A stretch of DNA of 64,000 bases, from positions 1 to 64,000 of the forward strand of contig NZ_QYLP01000097.1 in assembly GCF_003614925.1 (NCBI RefSeq), given 5' to 3'. Source of the stretch: Arthrobacter celericrescens. GTDB taxonomy: Bacteria; Actinomycetota; Actinomycetes; Actinomycetales; Micrococcaceae. Below, piece after piece: positions 49,561 to 58,844 of this stretch. The stretch's first letter is position 1. Each line of letters opens with the position of its first letter. The position numbers and the translations under genes are program-made. A model generated the notes under the pieces. The model did no database searches and was not told where the DNA came from. It worked only from the letters and a program-made list of their open reading frames with translations.

Positions 49561-51132
49561 CTAATAGGCGCCGACAGGCTTCAGGACCACCTTGGCGGTG
49601 CGCCAAAGGATCATGATGTCGCCGGTCAGCGACCAGTTTTCGACGTAGTAGAGATCGAGGCGTACGGATTCGTCCCAGTCCAGGTTCGAGCGTCCGTTGA
49701 CCTGCCAGAGCCCGGTGATGCCCGGCTTGATCAGCAGCCGGCGGCGGGCGTGGGTTTCGTAGTCGTCCACTTCCCATGGCAGGGGCGGCCGCGGCCCCAC
49801 CAGGCTCATGTCGCCCCGCAGTACGTTCCAGAGCTGCGGGAGTTCGTCCAGCGAGTACTTCCGCAGCCAGCGCCCGGCACGGGTCACCCGGGGATCGTCC
49901 TTGATCTTGAACAGCGGTCCGGCGCCTTCGTTCAGCTCCGCCAGGTCGGCCAGGTCCTGTTCGGCGGAGGCCACCATGGAGCGGAACTTGTACATCATGA
50001 AGCGTTCGCTGTTCCGGCCCACCCTTTCCTGCTTGAAGAACACGGGGCCGGCGCTATCGCATGCGATGACCAGTGCGAGCACGGCGAACAGCGGAAGCAG
50101 GAGCAGCAGCGCCGTTCCGGCGACCACGATATCCACGGCCCGCTTGAGCACGTGCTTGCCGCCGGTGAACTGGGGAAGTTCCACGTGCATGAGCGGGAGG
50201 CCTTCGACCGGCCGCCAGTGGATCCGCGGCCCGGCGACGTTGGTGAGGCTCGAGGCCAGGGCCAGGCCGGCGTCGGTGCATTCAAGGGTCCAGGCAAGCT
50301 CCCGGATGGCTTTCGGTCCGCCCGGCAGCGTTCCAGCCACCACCACGGAGTTCACGCCGGTGCGCTGCGCAGTCTCGGCGATGTCCTCGGCGTCGAGCCC
50401 GCACATCACGGGGATGTTCCTGCCGGGCAAGTGCAGTGGCTTGCCGGTCTCCGTGCCCGGGAGGGCCGCGGCCACCACCTCATAGGCGGCCCCGGAGACC
50501 TTGCCGACCTGCCGGATGACGTATTCGACGTCGCTGCGCTCACCGACCACCAGGACCTTGGACAGGTAGTGCCCGAAGTGCCGCTGCCGGCTCAGCCACG
50601 CGCGCCATTGCCAGCGGCTGAGCAGGAGGAGGAACGCGCCGGCCGGCATGGCGACTGCGAAGTAGCTGCGCACCACGTCCACGCCCAGCACGATCATCAG
50701 GATCGCCATGCCGCCGAAGACCCGGACAGTGGCGTCGAGCACCCGCTTGTATTCGTCCGAGCCGATGCCCAGGACTGTGTCGTCGCGGGTGTGGTAGACC
50801 TCCAGGGCGAGCACCCAAACCACGAAGATCACGCAGCTGACGATCAGGTAGGAAGCGCTCGGGGTCGGGCCCAGGGCGTGGGCCGGTTCGAACCGCAAGG
50901 TGTAGGCGGCCACGACCGTGAGCAGCACGATCGCGATATCCGTGATGCGTAGGAACCGGCGGTACCGCTTGGCCCAGGGCGTCCCCGAGTCCACGGACGA
51001 CGCCGGCGCGATGAGCGCAGGATCCCATGCCGGGCGGTGGGTAAGGTGCCCTTTCAGGGAAGCAGTGCCGCTCTGCCGCCAGTAGGCGGCGTGGTTGACG
51101 GTGCGGGCGTGGAAGTCATCGATGGCACTCAT
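49561..51132 (-). CDS. Polyprenyl-phosphate sugar-1-phosphate transferase (initiating)
   Basis: 523 residues. It transfers a sugar-1-phosphate to undecaprenyl phosphate, the first step of polymer assembly. Four or five hydrophobic helices and a Rossmann-like CoA-binding-type domain lie in the first 300 residues. The C-terminal catalytic part has KRAVDIVVAGTALLLL, RVGRNSERFMMYKFRSM, KYSLDELPQLWNVLRGDMSLVGPRPP and ITGLWQVNGRS, the WcaJ/WbaP signature. It is the first gene of the leftward operon; a long hairpin lies between its start and the promoter region. Confidence 0.9.
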   Translation of the reverse strand: MSAIDDFHARTVNHAAYWRQSGTASLKGHLTHRPAWDPALIAPASSVDSGTPWAKRYRRFLRITDIAIVLLTVVAAYTLRFEPAHALGPTPSASYLIVSCVIFVVWVLALEVYHTRDDTVLGIGSDEYKRVLDATVRVFGGMAILMIVLGVDVVRSYFAVAMPAGAFLLLLSRWQWRAWLSRQRHFGHYLSKVLVVGERSDVEYVIRQVGKVSGAAYEVVAAALPGTETGKPLHLPGRNIPVMCGLDAEDIAETAQRTGVNSVVVAGTLPGGPKAIRELAWTLECTDAGLALASSLTNVAGPRIHWRPVEGLPLMHVELPQFTGGKHVLKRAVDIVVAGTALLLLLPLFAVLALVIACDSAGPVFFKQERVGRNSERFMMYKFRSMVASAEQDLADLAELNEGAGPLFKIKDDPRVTRAGRWLRKYSLDELPQLWNVLRGDMSLVGPRPPLPWEVDDYETHARRRLLIKPGITGLWQVNGRSNLDWDESVRLDLYYVENWSLTGDIMILWRTAKVVLKPVGAY

Positions 51133-51150
51133 ACCGAGACCAGGTTCAGG

Positions 51151-51209
51151 GAGCCGGCGGCGGCTGGGGGTAGAGCCTTGGTCTCAGAAGACTCTAACGC
51201 CGCCGGCTC
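51151..51209 (-). promoter_or_regulatory. Leader hairpin before the polysaccharide operon
   Basis: Arms GAGCCGGCGGCG (51151-51162) and its exact complement (51198-51209) enclose a 35-base loop holding TAGAG/CTCTA and GTCT/AGAC mini-stems. It lies 19-77 bases upstream of the transferase start on its own strand, so it would be in the leader. It may act in attenuation, RNA stability or regulator binding. Confidence 0.6.
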
Positions 51210-51707
51210 CGTCTTGGGGGCGCCGTCAAACCCAGGTGAGCGGCGCCGGCGAAAACCGGAAGTAGGCGATGGACCGGACATCCGGCCGGACACTCCGGCC
51301 GGCTGCCCCCCATCGTCAGCGCACCGCAGACTCCGGTGCGTAACCCCTGGAAGCGACCGTGCTTCCAGCGCGGCTGTCAACGACACATGGTCGTCGAATC
51401 GAGCTGGTAGTTGGCGCATCGTGAGACCCTTTGTGGCTGTTTTCCAGTGGCTGGAATCAGTCAACCGTCTGGCGCTGCGCAGCACATCCGTAGCCACTAC
51501 TCGACTTCGAAGTGGCTGCTGCCCGCAGACCGGGGCTCAGGTACTCATTTCACGGGGTGATGGAAGGAGCATTACTTGCCTGTACTCGCTTCAATTAGTA
51601 AATTCGCTTGAATAAATACCCGGACACGCGGTCGGTACTCGATTGGGCGTTTCCGGGATCTGAGTAGCCGGGTCCGGAGGGTGCCTGCGGGGCTGGGCCC
51701 GGGGAAA
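51210..51707. promoter_or_regulatory. Promoter region of the polysaccharide operon, with CGAGTA motif cluster
   Basis: No gene is visible. The stretch 51560-51640 is A/T-rich (TTAGTAAATTCGCTTGAAT) and probably contains the promoter. On the minus strand TACTCG/CGAGTA occurs at 51498, 51583 and 51636, with near variants at 51541 and 51662, spaced about 41-53 bases apart. The same core appears upstream of the second LuxR-type regulator gene. Confidence 0.5.
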
Positions 51708-54443
51708 TCAGAGTGCCAGCGGGGCGAGTTCCTCACGGCTCCGGATGCCGAGCTTGGCGTAGCTGCGGTAGAGGTGGCCTTCGACGGTGCGCACGGAAAC
51801 CATCAGCTTGTCGGCGATCTGCCGGTCGCTCAAACCCGAGGCGGCCAGGGCGATGATGTCGCGCTCGCGCCGGGTCAGCTGCACCGTCCGTGCGGTGGGG
51901 GCCTCCGCGGCCGGGGTGCTCCGCTTCTCCCCCAGGGCGTGGTCGCACGCTTCCTTGCCGGCTGCTGCCTGCCGTGCCGCGGCCCGGTCCCCGTTGCCTT
52001 CGGCCAGGGACAGCGCCAGCGAATAGCAGTCCCGGGCCAGCCGTATCTGCCCGAGCGCCCGGAGGTAATCGGCGGAGGACAGGACGGTGCGGGTGTCCCT
52101 GCTGCCGCGCGCCGTCGCGAAGCGCGTCCAAGCTGAGGCCCAGGCTCCGCTCATGGTGCCGCCGTGTTCCACGGTCCGCTGCGCCGCCGCGGCGCTGCCG
52201 AGTTCCAGCCACAGCGACAGTGCCTGGAGTTCGACGCCGGCCGGGAGCCTGCCGCATTCGCCCACCACCAGGTTCTGGAGGCTCTGGATGCCCGATCCGT
52301 CCCGGTCCAGGGCTTCCTTCGCGGCGGCGGCGAAGACCGGCGCGAGCAGGGCGTCCGGCCCGCTGCCGCTGCGGGCTTGCTCGTCGAAGCCTTCGAGCAG
52401 CGCCCGCGCGCTGCCCGTCTCGCCCGCGCGGACTCCGGCATACGCCGCCATCGCGGTGGCGGGGATCAGCAGCTGTTGCGGATCGTTCAGGCGCAGCATC
52501 TCGACGGCGGGGCGGAGCACCTTGAATGCCTCGCCGTGGTGCCCCTGGCGCAGCCGGGCGAGCCCTCGGAAGTACTGGATGGTGCCGCCGAACGTCATGA
52601 GCCCGGCACCGGAATCGGCCTCGTACGCCGCCAGGTGTTCCTCCGCGCCCACCCAGTCGCCGGCGTCGAGGGCCGCCGCCACGTTCCGGTACAGCACGAA
52701 CTCGGTGTAGAAGAACAGTTCCTCGGGGTCGATGTCCACGTAGGCGGCCGCCTGCTGGGCAAGGCTGTGTGCCTGCACGGGATCCCCGTTGGCGCGCAGG
52801 AGGTCCGCGCGGAGGGCGAGGAGGAAGGCCCGGGCCGGGCCGCCGTCGTCGGTGATTGCCGCGGCGGTTTCCGGGGCGTCAAGCAGGCGCGCGAGCTCCT
52901 CGAAGTCGCCCGAAAGGTCAAGGCAGAGAAGGCGCGCCATCAGTTCCCCGGCTTCGCGCTCCCGGGAGGCAAGTCCCGAGGGCCGGCCGCTCCCGCTCCC
53001 GTTGGCCGATTCCAGGAACTGCTCCAACAGGGAGTGCAGCAGGGCGGCGCCGCCCGTCCACCGCCGCTTCACGGCCTTGCCGGAGTCCGCGGCGCGCGGG
53101 GTTTCCGAGAGGGCCCGGGCCGCCTCGGCATAGGCTTTGCTGGCTTCGGCGTAGCGTCCGGCGTTGAAATGGGCGCGTGAGGCGGCCAGCTGGGCGTGGG
53201 CCTTGGCCGGGCCCTCGGCGAGCATCATGGCCAGCGATATGGCGGCGTCGTTCTGGAAGGTCCGTGCCGCATGCACCGAGGCCCGGAGCAGTTGCCGCTC
53301 GGGCACCTTCACTCCGGATTCCAGGGACCAGATGACCCTCCGCAGCAGCGCCGCCTCCGAGGTCTGGTGTTGTTCGAGGCGCCAGGCCAGCTGCTGGTGG
53401 AGCTGCAGGCTCCGGGACGCCGAGACCATGCTGCGGATCGCCTCGGCATAGATGGGGTGCCGGAGCCGGAGCATGTCTCCCCCGCCGGAGGCCACCAGGA
53501 GCTGGTTCTCCACGAGGTTCTGCAGCAGGTCCACGCCGAAGTCCTCTTCGAGCGCCTCCATGCTGACGGGCTCCGCAAGGGCGATCATGGTGAGGGCGTC
53601 CCGCTCCTGGGGGGTCCTGCGCAGAAGCTGGTTCCGCACGAACCCGGTGAGGGAGGCGCCGTCGGTTGCCAGCGCCCCGTTCAGGATCCAGACGCCGTTG
53701 CGCTTGGCCAGGGTCCCGGCGGCACGTGCGTCCTCCACCAGGCAGGTGAGCAGCAGGGGGTTGCCTTCGGACGCGGCCCAGAGGAACTGGACCGTGCTGG
53801 CCAGGACGGGGGCGCCGAGCAGGTTTTCGCAGATTTCGCCGACGTCGTCCCGGCCCAGGTGCCCGAGGTCGATGCGTTCGGCCAGGCTGTCGTACCAGAG
53901 CTGCATCATCGGCGCGGGCAGGCCCGGGCGGGGCCGCGCCGAGGCCACCACCTTGGCCCAGTTGGCGGTGATGAGGTCCACGATCACGTTCGAGGTTGCC
54001 TCGTCCAGCTCGTGGGCGTCGTCCACCAGCAGGAGCAGCGGCTGCTTGCGGCCTTCGCGGAGGCGCTCGAACTGGGCCCAGAAGGCACGCAGGATGGCGA
54101 TGTGGGAACTGGTGGGGTCCTCCGGAAGGTCCACCAGGTACGGCGCCAGGACGCCGTAGGGTACGTTCGCGAGGGACGGGCTTCCGTGCACCCGCATGAC
54201 GATGAATTCTTCGGACAGCACAGCGGCGATGGCTTCGGCGAGGGTGGACTTCCCGGCCCCGGCTTCCGCCACAATGAGCACCGCGGCGGTGGATCCGCCG
54301 CGCAGGGCCTGCGTTGCCAGGTCAAGCTCGTGGTCCCTGCCCACCAGGGGCCGGGTCCGTACCGGGTTGACGTCGGCGAGTCCTCCGGGGACTTCGCTGC
54401 TCCTGCTAAATGAGGCCAAGCAGATCACGTCGCGAGGACACAC
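51708..54443 (-). CDS. Large ATPase-LuxR regulator (first)
   Basis: 911 residues if started at GTG 54443; the ribosome site is weak, and starts inside the first 35 codons are possible. It has the AAA+/STAND ATPase loop AEAGAGKST at 59-67, the Walker B-like LLLLVDDAHEL, a TPR-like middle, and a C-terminal LuxR helix-turn-helix (LTRRERDIIALAASGLSDRQIADKLMVSVRTVEGHLYRSYAK). Such LAL-type proteins integrate an effector signal and activate transcription. It overlaps the neighbouring regulator gene by 38 bases. Target likely includes the polysaccharide promoter just downstream. Confidence 0.85.
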   Translation of the reverse strand: MCPRDVICLASFSRSSEVPGGLADVNPVRTRPLVGRDHELDLATQALRGGSTAAVLIVAEAGAGKSTLAEAIAAVLSEEFIVMRVHGSPSLANVPYGVLAPYLVDLPEDPTSSHIAILRAFWAQFERLREGRKQPLLLLVDDAHELDEATSNVIVDLITANWAKVVASARPRPGLPAPMMQLWYDSLAERIDLGHLGRDDVGEICENLLGAPVLASTVQFLWAASEGNPLLLTCLVEDARAAGTLAKRNGVWILNGALATDGASLTGFVRNQLLRRTPQERDALTMIALAEPVSMEALEEDFGVDLLQNLVENQLLVASGGGDMLRLRHPIYAEAIRSMVSASRSLQLHQQLAWRLEQHQTSEAALLRRVIWSLESGVKVPERQLLRASVHAARTFQNDAAISLAMMLAEGPAKAHAQLAASRAHFNAGRYAEASKAYAEAARALSETPRAADSGKAVKRRWTGGAALLHSLLEQFLESANGSGSGRPSGLASREREAGELMARLLCLDLSGDFEELARLLDAPETAAAITDDGGPARAFLLALRADLLRANGDPVQAHSLAQQAAAYVDIDPEELFFYTEFVLYRNVAAALDAGDWVGAEEHLAAYEADSGAGLMTFGGTIQYFRGLARLRQGHHGEAFKVLRPAVEMLRLNDPQQLLIPATAMAAYAGVRAGETGSARALLEGFDEQARSGSGPDALLAPVFAAAAKEALDRDGSGIQSLQNLVVGECGRLPAGVELQALSLWLELGSAAAAQRTVEHGGTMSGAWASAWTRFATARGSRDTRTVLSSADYLRALGQIRLARDCYSLALSLAEGNGDRAAARQAAAGKEACDHALGEKRSTPAAEAPTARTVQLTRRERDIIALAASGLSDRQIADKLMVSVRTVEGHLYRSYAKLGIRSREELAPLAL

Positions 54444-57147
54444 TCAGCTTGGCGAAAACCTGGTACAGATGGCCTTCTACGGTACGCACGGAGACCCCGA
54501 TGTCCTTGGCGATGTCCCTGTTGGAGACACCGTGCCCGGCCATCCGGGCAATCTGCCGTTCGCGTTCAGTGAGCAGCGGCGTGTTGCCGTGCGGTACGAC
54601 CGGCAGTTCGACGAGCAACTGGGAAAGCCTGTCCAGCCGGGCCTGTGCCTGACGCAATGTGGTGTGATCCGAAATGGACCTGGAGTAGTCGAGTGCGAGG
54701 GCCACGCAGCGGGCTTCCATCGCATCCAGTTCCAGGCTCGCCGCGAGGTCCGCGGCCTCCATCATGATCCGCGGGCTTTCGGCCAGGGAGCCCTTGGCCA
54801 TCAGGGCCGAAAGCCTGGCAAGGGGTCCTTGCCTGTGCCCGGCAATCTCGTCCATCAGCCGGAAATCCTCTTCCCGCCCGTTCACCGTGGCGCCCACGAC
54901 GTTCAGCCCCGCAGTGGTGTAGCGGCCGTGGGCGAGGTCCTCCCGGGCTGCGGTGATGAGGCGCTCCCTGGCTTCGGGTTCGCCCAGCCAGCGGCGGGCC
55001 ATGTCGGAGCAGAACTCCCGGGCCCGGTTCGACAGGAACGCACCTGAGCCGGCGGCGTCGTTCTCCATGGCCAGGTAGCTGTAGGCGTTCGACGAGTCGC
55101 CCATTTGGGCGTAGGCGAAAGCCGTGGCGGCGTAGGCCAACTGGAGCAAACCCATCACGGAGCGGTGCTCCAGCTGTGCGACCGCGGGAAGCAGGAAGTC
55201 CAGGGCCTTGGATCCGCGTCCGGAGAAGAGGTTGGCCAGGCCCACCGCGAGTTCCAGGACCGCCCCGCGGTACTGAAGTTCCGACGGCGACGCCGAGGAC
55301 CCGGAGTCCAGCATGCGCAGGCAACTACGCCACTGGCCGGCCTGCAGGTACGCGCAGAAAGCCGCAAGGCGGAAGTAGTCCCGCAGTCCGTGCGTGGCCG
55401 GCAGGGACTCCATTCTCTGACTGACGAATTCGGCCAACCGCAGGGCGTCCAGTTCCCGCCCGGTCACCGAGTACGCCTCGATCAGGATCACGCCGCAGGC
55501 CAGGCTGTGCTCCAGGTGGGCCGGATCCTGGTCTGCGGACGCGGTCTCCAATGGCCCGATGATCTCCGTGTAATTGCCGAGGTACGCGGCATGCGCGAAG
55601 CCCTCCAGGTCCAGCCGCCGCTCGGCGGCGGCGAGCTCCTCCTGGACTGACGGGCCATTCGATGCGGCTTCACGCAGCGCGGCAAGCCGTTCCCGGCCTT
55701 CGTGGATGATGCCGATGGCCTCCTCCGCACGGCCGGCGGCCCACCGCATCGCATTTCCGCGGGCGGCGAAGTACATGGCCACCTGGCGTGCCGGCAGGGT
55801 GTCGAGCTGTTCCGGGGTCACGTCTTCCACCTCGGCAAGGGCCTTGGCATAGTCGGCCATCAGGATCAGGGCCTCGGCCTTCCGGCATTGCCCGGTCACC
55901 CATTCGGGATCGCTGCGCTGGATTCCGCCGGCACATTCCAACGCGAAGAGGGGATCGAAATGGCGGACAGCGGCACCGGCCGCCGCCAGGGCGTGGGCCG
56001 GGCTGAGCGGCACCTGCGCGTCTTTGGACAGCGCTGCGTAGCTGAGGATTTCCTGTTCGGACATGCCCGCGGCATCGGGTTCCTGACCGTCCAGCAGGGT
56101 GGCCCGGAGTTGCCTGCGGCGGGGCACGGTCAGCCAGGACCGCACGATATCGGCCACATACTGCTGCCGGAGCGAGGTCCAGCGTTCCGGGGAGTCGTCC
56201 ACGGCGAGCAGGCCGGAGTCCTCCATGTCCGCCAGGGTCTTCGCGTCGTAGACGGCCGCGAGCCGGCCGAGGGGAACGCGCCGCGCGCAGGCGAGCATTT
56301 CGATGATTTCGCGTGCTTCCGGGCTTTCCTTGCTCCACCGCGCCCGGACCACCTCTTCGAGTCCGTGGGCGCTTTCCATCACGAGGTCGCCGCGCAGGGT
56401 CCAGACCGCGTTCAGCAGCACCAGGTTCCCGGCGGCGCGCTGCTCGGCGACCAGTGATTCGAGCAGGAGCGGGTTGCCGCCGGAGGCAGTATGGAGCCGG
56501 CTGACCAGGGCGGCCGTCATACGGTGGCCTAGCATCTTGCCGAGGACCTCGGCGGTCTGTTCGTGGCCAAGCGTTTCAAGCTGTACTTCGGCGAGCCTGC
56601 CCTCCTGCAGGAACCAGTGGAAGTCCACGGGCAGGTCGCTGGCCTGCTGTGCGATCGCGATGATCCGGGCGGCACCGGTCAGCAGGATGTTCATGAGTAC
56701 ACCAGTACTCATTTCATCGGTGCCGCCCGGGTTGTCCAGGACCAGGATGACCTCCCGGCCGGCCGCGTCCTCGCGGATCAGGGACGTGATTCCCTGCAGG
56801 ATCCCGGTGGGCGACGACAGGTACTTCTGCGGAAGCCGGGCGAGCATAAAGCTGAAGCAGCTATACGGCGCGCCTTCCCCCGTGGAGGCGCTCCGCAAGT
56901 GGATGACGTAGGGATCGCTGTCGAGTGACGACACCACCAGCCGGCCCATGGAGCTTTTCCCCACGCCTTGGGCGCCGGTGATCACCACACCGAGTACTTC
57001 GGGGCGGTCCAGTGCCTCCCGGACGCGCTCCATTTCGCGCCCCCGTGCGGCGACGGACCACTGCATGTGGCTGCCCGCCCCGGCGTCTCTGTTGCCAGGT
57101 TCGAATGCGATCGAAGCATCACCCCAGCGCTGCATCTCCCTCGACAT
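54406..57147 (-). CDS. Large ATPase-LuxR regulator (second)
   Basis: 913 residues, ATG 57147 with GAGGA 8 bases upstream. Walker A ITGAQGVGKSS (58-66 for GAQGVGKSS), Walker B-like VILVLDNPGG, a long alpha-helical repeat region, and the C-terminal LuxR domain LTERERQIARMAGHGVSNRDIAKDIGVSVRTVEGHLYQVFAKL. Its stop codon lies inside the start region of the first regulator, so the two are translated together. Motif CGAGTA occurs twice in its own promoter. Both proteins are of similar size and order, consistent with a duplicated pair. Confidence 0.87.
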   Translation of the reverse strand: MSREMQRWGDASIAFEPGNRDAGAGSHMQWSVAARGREMERVREALDRPEVLGVVITGAQGVGKSSMGRLVVSSLDSDPYVIHLRSASTGEGAPYSCFSFMLARLPQKYLSSPTGILQGITSLIREDAAGREVILVLDNPGGTDEMSTGVLMNILLTGAARIIAIAQQASDLPVDFHWFLQEGRLAEVQLETLGHEQTAEVLGKMLGHRMTAALVSRLHTASGGNPLLLESLVAEQRAAGNLVLLNAVWTLRGDLVMESAHGLEEVVRARWSKESPEAREIIEMLACARRVPLGRLAAVYDAKTLADMEDSGLLAVDDSPERWTSLRQQYVADIVRSWLTVPRRRQLRATLLDGQEPDAAGMSEQEILSYAALSKDAQVPLSPAHALAAAGAAVRHFDPLFALECAGGIQRSDPEWVTGQCRKAEALILMADYAKALAEVEDVTPEQLDTLPARQVAMYFAARGNAMRWAAGRAEEAIGIIHEGRERLAALREAASNGPSVQEELAAAERRLDLEGFAHAAYLGNYTEIIGPLETASADQDPAHLEHSLACGVILIEAYSVTGRELDALRLAEFVSQRMESLPATHGLRDYFRLAAFCAYLQAGQWRSCLRMLDSGSSASPSELQYRGAVLELAVGLANLFSGRGSKALDFLLPAVAQLEHRSVMGLLQLAYAATAFAYAQMGDSSNAYSYLAMENDAAGSGAFLSNRAREFCSDMARRWLGEPEARERLITAAREDLAHGRYTTAGLNVVGATVNGREEDFRLMDEIAGHRQGPLARLSALMAKGSLAESPRIMMEAADLAASLELDAMEARCVALALDYSRSISDHTTLRQAQARLDRLSQLLVELPVVPHGNTPLLTERERQIARMAGHGVSNRDIAKDIGVSVRTVEGHLYQVFAKLSVSSRRDLLGLI

Positions 57148-57203
57148 TTATCTGTCCTCAATGTCCGGCGGCGAGGGCCGAACGGTGCCCGGACGCCACT
57201 TAA

Positions 57204-57279
57204 CGAGTAGCGTACTACCTCCTTTTGCAAGTAAGTAGAGTCTGCGGTAAGGCACTGACAGAACAAGTAGAGCGAGTAG
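57204..57279. promoter_or_regulatory. Promoter region of the regulator pair with CGAGTA-type motifs
   Basis: CGAGTAG occurs at 57204 and 57273, with GTACTAC at 57212 and AAGTAG at 57233 and 57265. The same core is clustered at 51497-51667. A/T content is locally high (TTTTGCAAGTAAGTA). Confidence 0.45.
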
Positions 57280-57294
57280 TTCCGGTCCCGGAAG

Positions 57295-57879
57295 TCAGCC
57301 CTTGGCGGGGTGGAATTTCTGCTGGGCCGCCAGCAGGCCAGCGGACACGAGCATCTCGACGGCGTCCGCCGCCTCGTCGAGGAGGAACGGCAGGTCCTTC
57401 TTCTCCGCCGTCGCGAAATCGCGCAGCACGAAATCCGCGGTGTCCATCCTGCCCGGCGGGCGGCCGACCCCCACGCGGACGCGGAAGTAGTCCTTCGTGG
57501 CGAGGGCCTTGGACATGTCCCGCAGCCCGTTGTGGCCGCCCTCTCCGCCGCCGATCTTGAGCTTGACCGTGTTGAAGGGGATGTCGATTTCGTCGTGGAC
57601 CGCAATGACGTGGTCGGGCTCGATGCCGAAGAACTTCGAGAGGGCCGATACCGGTCCGCCGGAGACGTTCATGTAGCACATCGGCTTGGCCAGCACGAGC
57701 CTGGGGCCGCCGATCCCGAGCCGGCCTTCCAGCACCTGGGCCCGGGCCTTGTGCGCCTTGAAGCCTCCACCGATCCGGGAGGCAAGCTCGTCGAGGACCA
57801 TCTGGCCGACATTGTGCCGGTTGTTGCTGTACTGGGCGCCGGGGTTGCCAAGGCCGATGACCAACCAGGTTTCTGTCAT
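57295..57879 (-). CDS. pth: Peptidyl-tRNA hydrolase
   Basis: 194 residues. It removes peptides from prematurely released peptidyl-tRNA. N12 (GNPGAQY) and catalytic H22 (NNRHNVGQ) and the D in HDEIDIPF are in the expected positions, with MNVSGGPV and GGGEGGHNGLR as further family marks. Downstream of rplY on the same strand, as in many actinobacteria. Confidence 0.95.
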   Translation of the reverse strand: MTETWLVIGLGNPGAQYSNNRHNVGQMVLDELASRIGGGFKAHKARAQVLEGRLGIGGPRLVLAKPMCYMNVSGGPVSALSKFFGIEPDHVIAVHDEIDIPFNTVKLKIGGGEGGHNGLRDMSKALATKDYFRVRVGVGRPPGRMDTADFVLRDFATAEKKDLPFLLDEAADAVEMLVSAGLLAAQQKFHPAKG

Positions 57880-57916
57880 GGACTCATCCTAGGAATCGAG
57901 GGGTGAAAGGAAACAA

Positions 57917-57953
57917 GAAGTGGCCGGGACCCGTGCGGGTTCCGGCCACTTCC
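57917..57953 (-). terminator. Terminator of rplY
   Basis: Stem GAAGTGGCCGG / CCGGCCACTTC with an inner GACCCG/CGGGT(T) extension, followed on the minus strand by TTGTTTCC. It lies between rplY and pth. Confidence 0.85.
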
Positions 57954-57994
57954 AAGGCATTCCTGCCCCGGCTCCGCGTGGGAGCCGGCAAGGA

Positions 57995-58591
57995 CTATTC
58001 GGCGGCGGGAGCGGCTTCCTCAGCAGCAGCTTCGCCGGCCTCTTCCTCAGCCGGAGCAGCGGCTTCGGAGAGGTTGACGACCAGGGTCTCCGGGTCGCTC
58101 AGCAGGGCGGCACCCTTGGGCAGGACCAGGTCGGAAGCGTGCACGTGCGCACCGGCTTCGCGGCCTTCGATGCTGACCTCGATTGCGGTGGGCAGGTGGG
58201 TGGCCTCGGCTTCGAGGGAAACCGTGGTGGCTTCCTGGTTGGCGACAACGCCGGAAGCGGCTTCGCCGACAACGTGGACCGGAACGTCAACTGTGACCTT
58301 CTCGCCCTTCTGGACGGTCAGGAGATCGATGTGCTCGATGATCTGCTTGATCGGGTCACGCTGGATGTCCTTGACGATGGCCAGGTGCTCTTCACCGTTG
58401 ATGTCCAGGGACAGCAGGGCGTTGGAGACGCGGACGGCCAGGGTGGTGGCGCGGCCCGGGAGGTTGACGTGCAGCGGCTCTGCGCCGTGGCCGTAGATGA
58501 CGGCGGGGATCTGGCCGGCTGCGCGTGCGCGGCGGGCGTAGCCCTTGCCGAATTCGGTGCGCAGTTCTGCTGCGAGCTTCTGCTCAGACAT
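57995..58591 (-). CDS. rplY: 50S ribosomal protein bL25, CTC type
   Basis: 198 residues, L25 domain (TEFGKGYARRARAAGQIPAVIYGHGAEP, then HIDLLTV) with the CTC-type C-terminal extension ending in an acidic tail rich in Glu and Ala. It binds 5S rRNA in the central protuberance. ATG 58591 is preceded by AAGAGGAG. The longer frame upstream is probably untranslated leader. Confidence 0.95.
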   Translation of the reverse strand: MSEQKLAAELRTEFGKGYARRARAAGQIPAVIYGHGAEPLHVNLPGRATTLAVRVSNALLSLDINGEEHLAIVKDIQRDPIKQIIEHIDLLTVQKGEKVTVDVPVHVVGEAASGVVANQEATTVSLEAEATHLPTAIEVSIEGREAGAHVHASDLVLPKGAALLSDPETLVVNLSEAAAPAEEEAGEAAAEEAAPAAE

Positions 58592-58804
58592 AAGAGGCTC
58601 CTCTTGTGTGGTGGCCGACGGCGCGTGGCCGGGCCAGGTGGGCGGCGGGACTCGTCCGGCCGCCCGGCGGCCGTGAGGCCGGCTTGGGAGCCCAGGACCC
58701 AGTCGATAACGGGACCGCAGCACGCAGTCCCCTCGCCAAGGTGACGTTCCATCCTAGCAGAACGGCCGCCGTCGGGATTACACGGCCGCCGGGCTTAAAC
58801 GGAA

Positions 58805-58832
58805 GGACCCGCGGACAGAAGTCCGCGGGTCC
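58805..58832 (-). terminator. Terminator of prs
   Basis: A 12-base stem GGACCCGCGGAC with loop AGAA, followed on the minus strand by TTCCGTTT. Confidence 0.8.
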
Positions 58833-58844
58833 ACCGGCTCACAT

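Noticed and set aside
51129..51497. 122-residue minus frame before the initiating transferase
   Set aside because: Overlaps the transferase start by 4 bases but contains the leader hairpin, weak codon bias and no recognisable protein.
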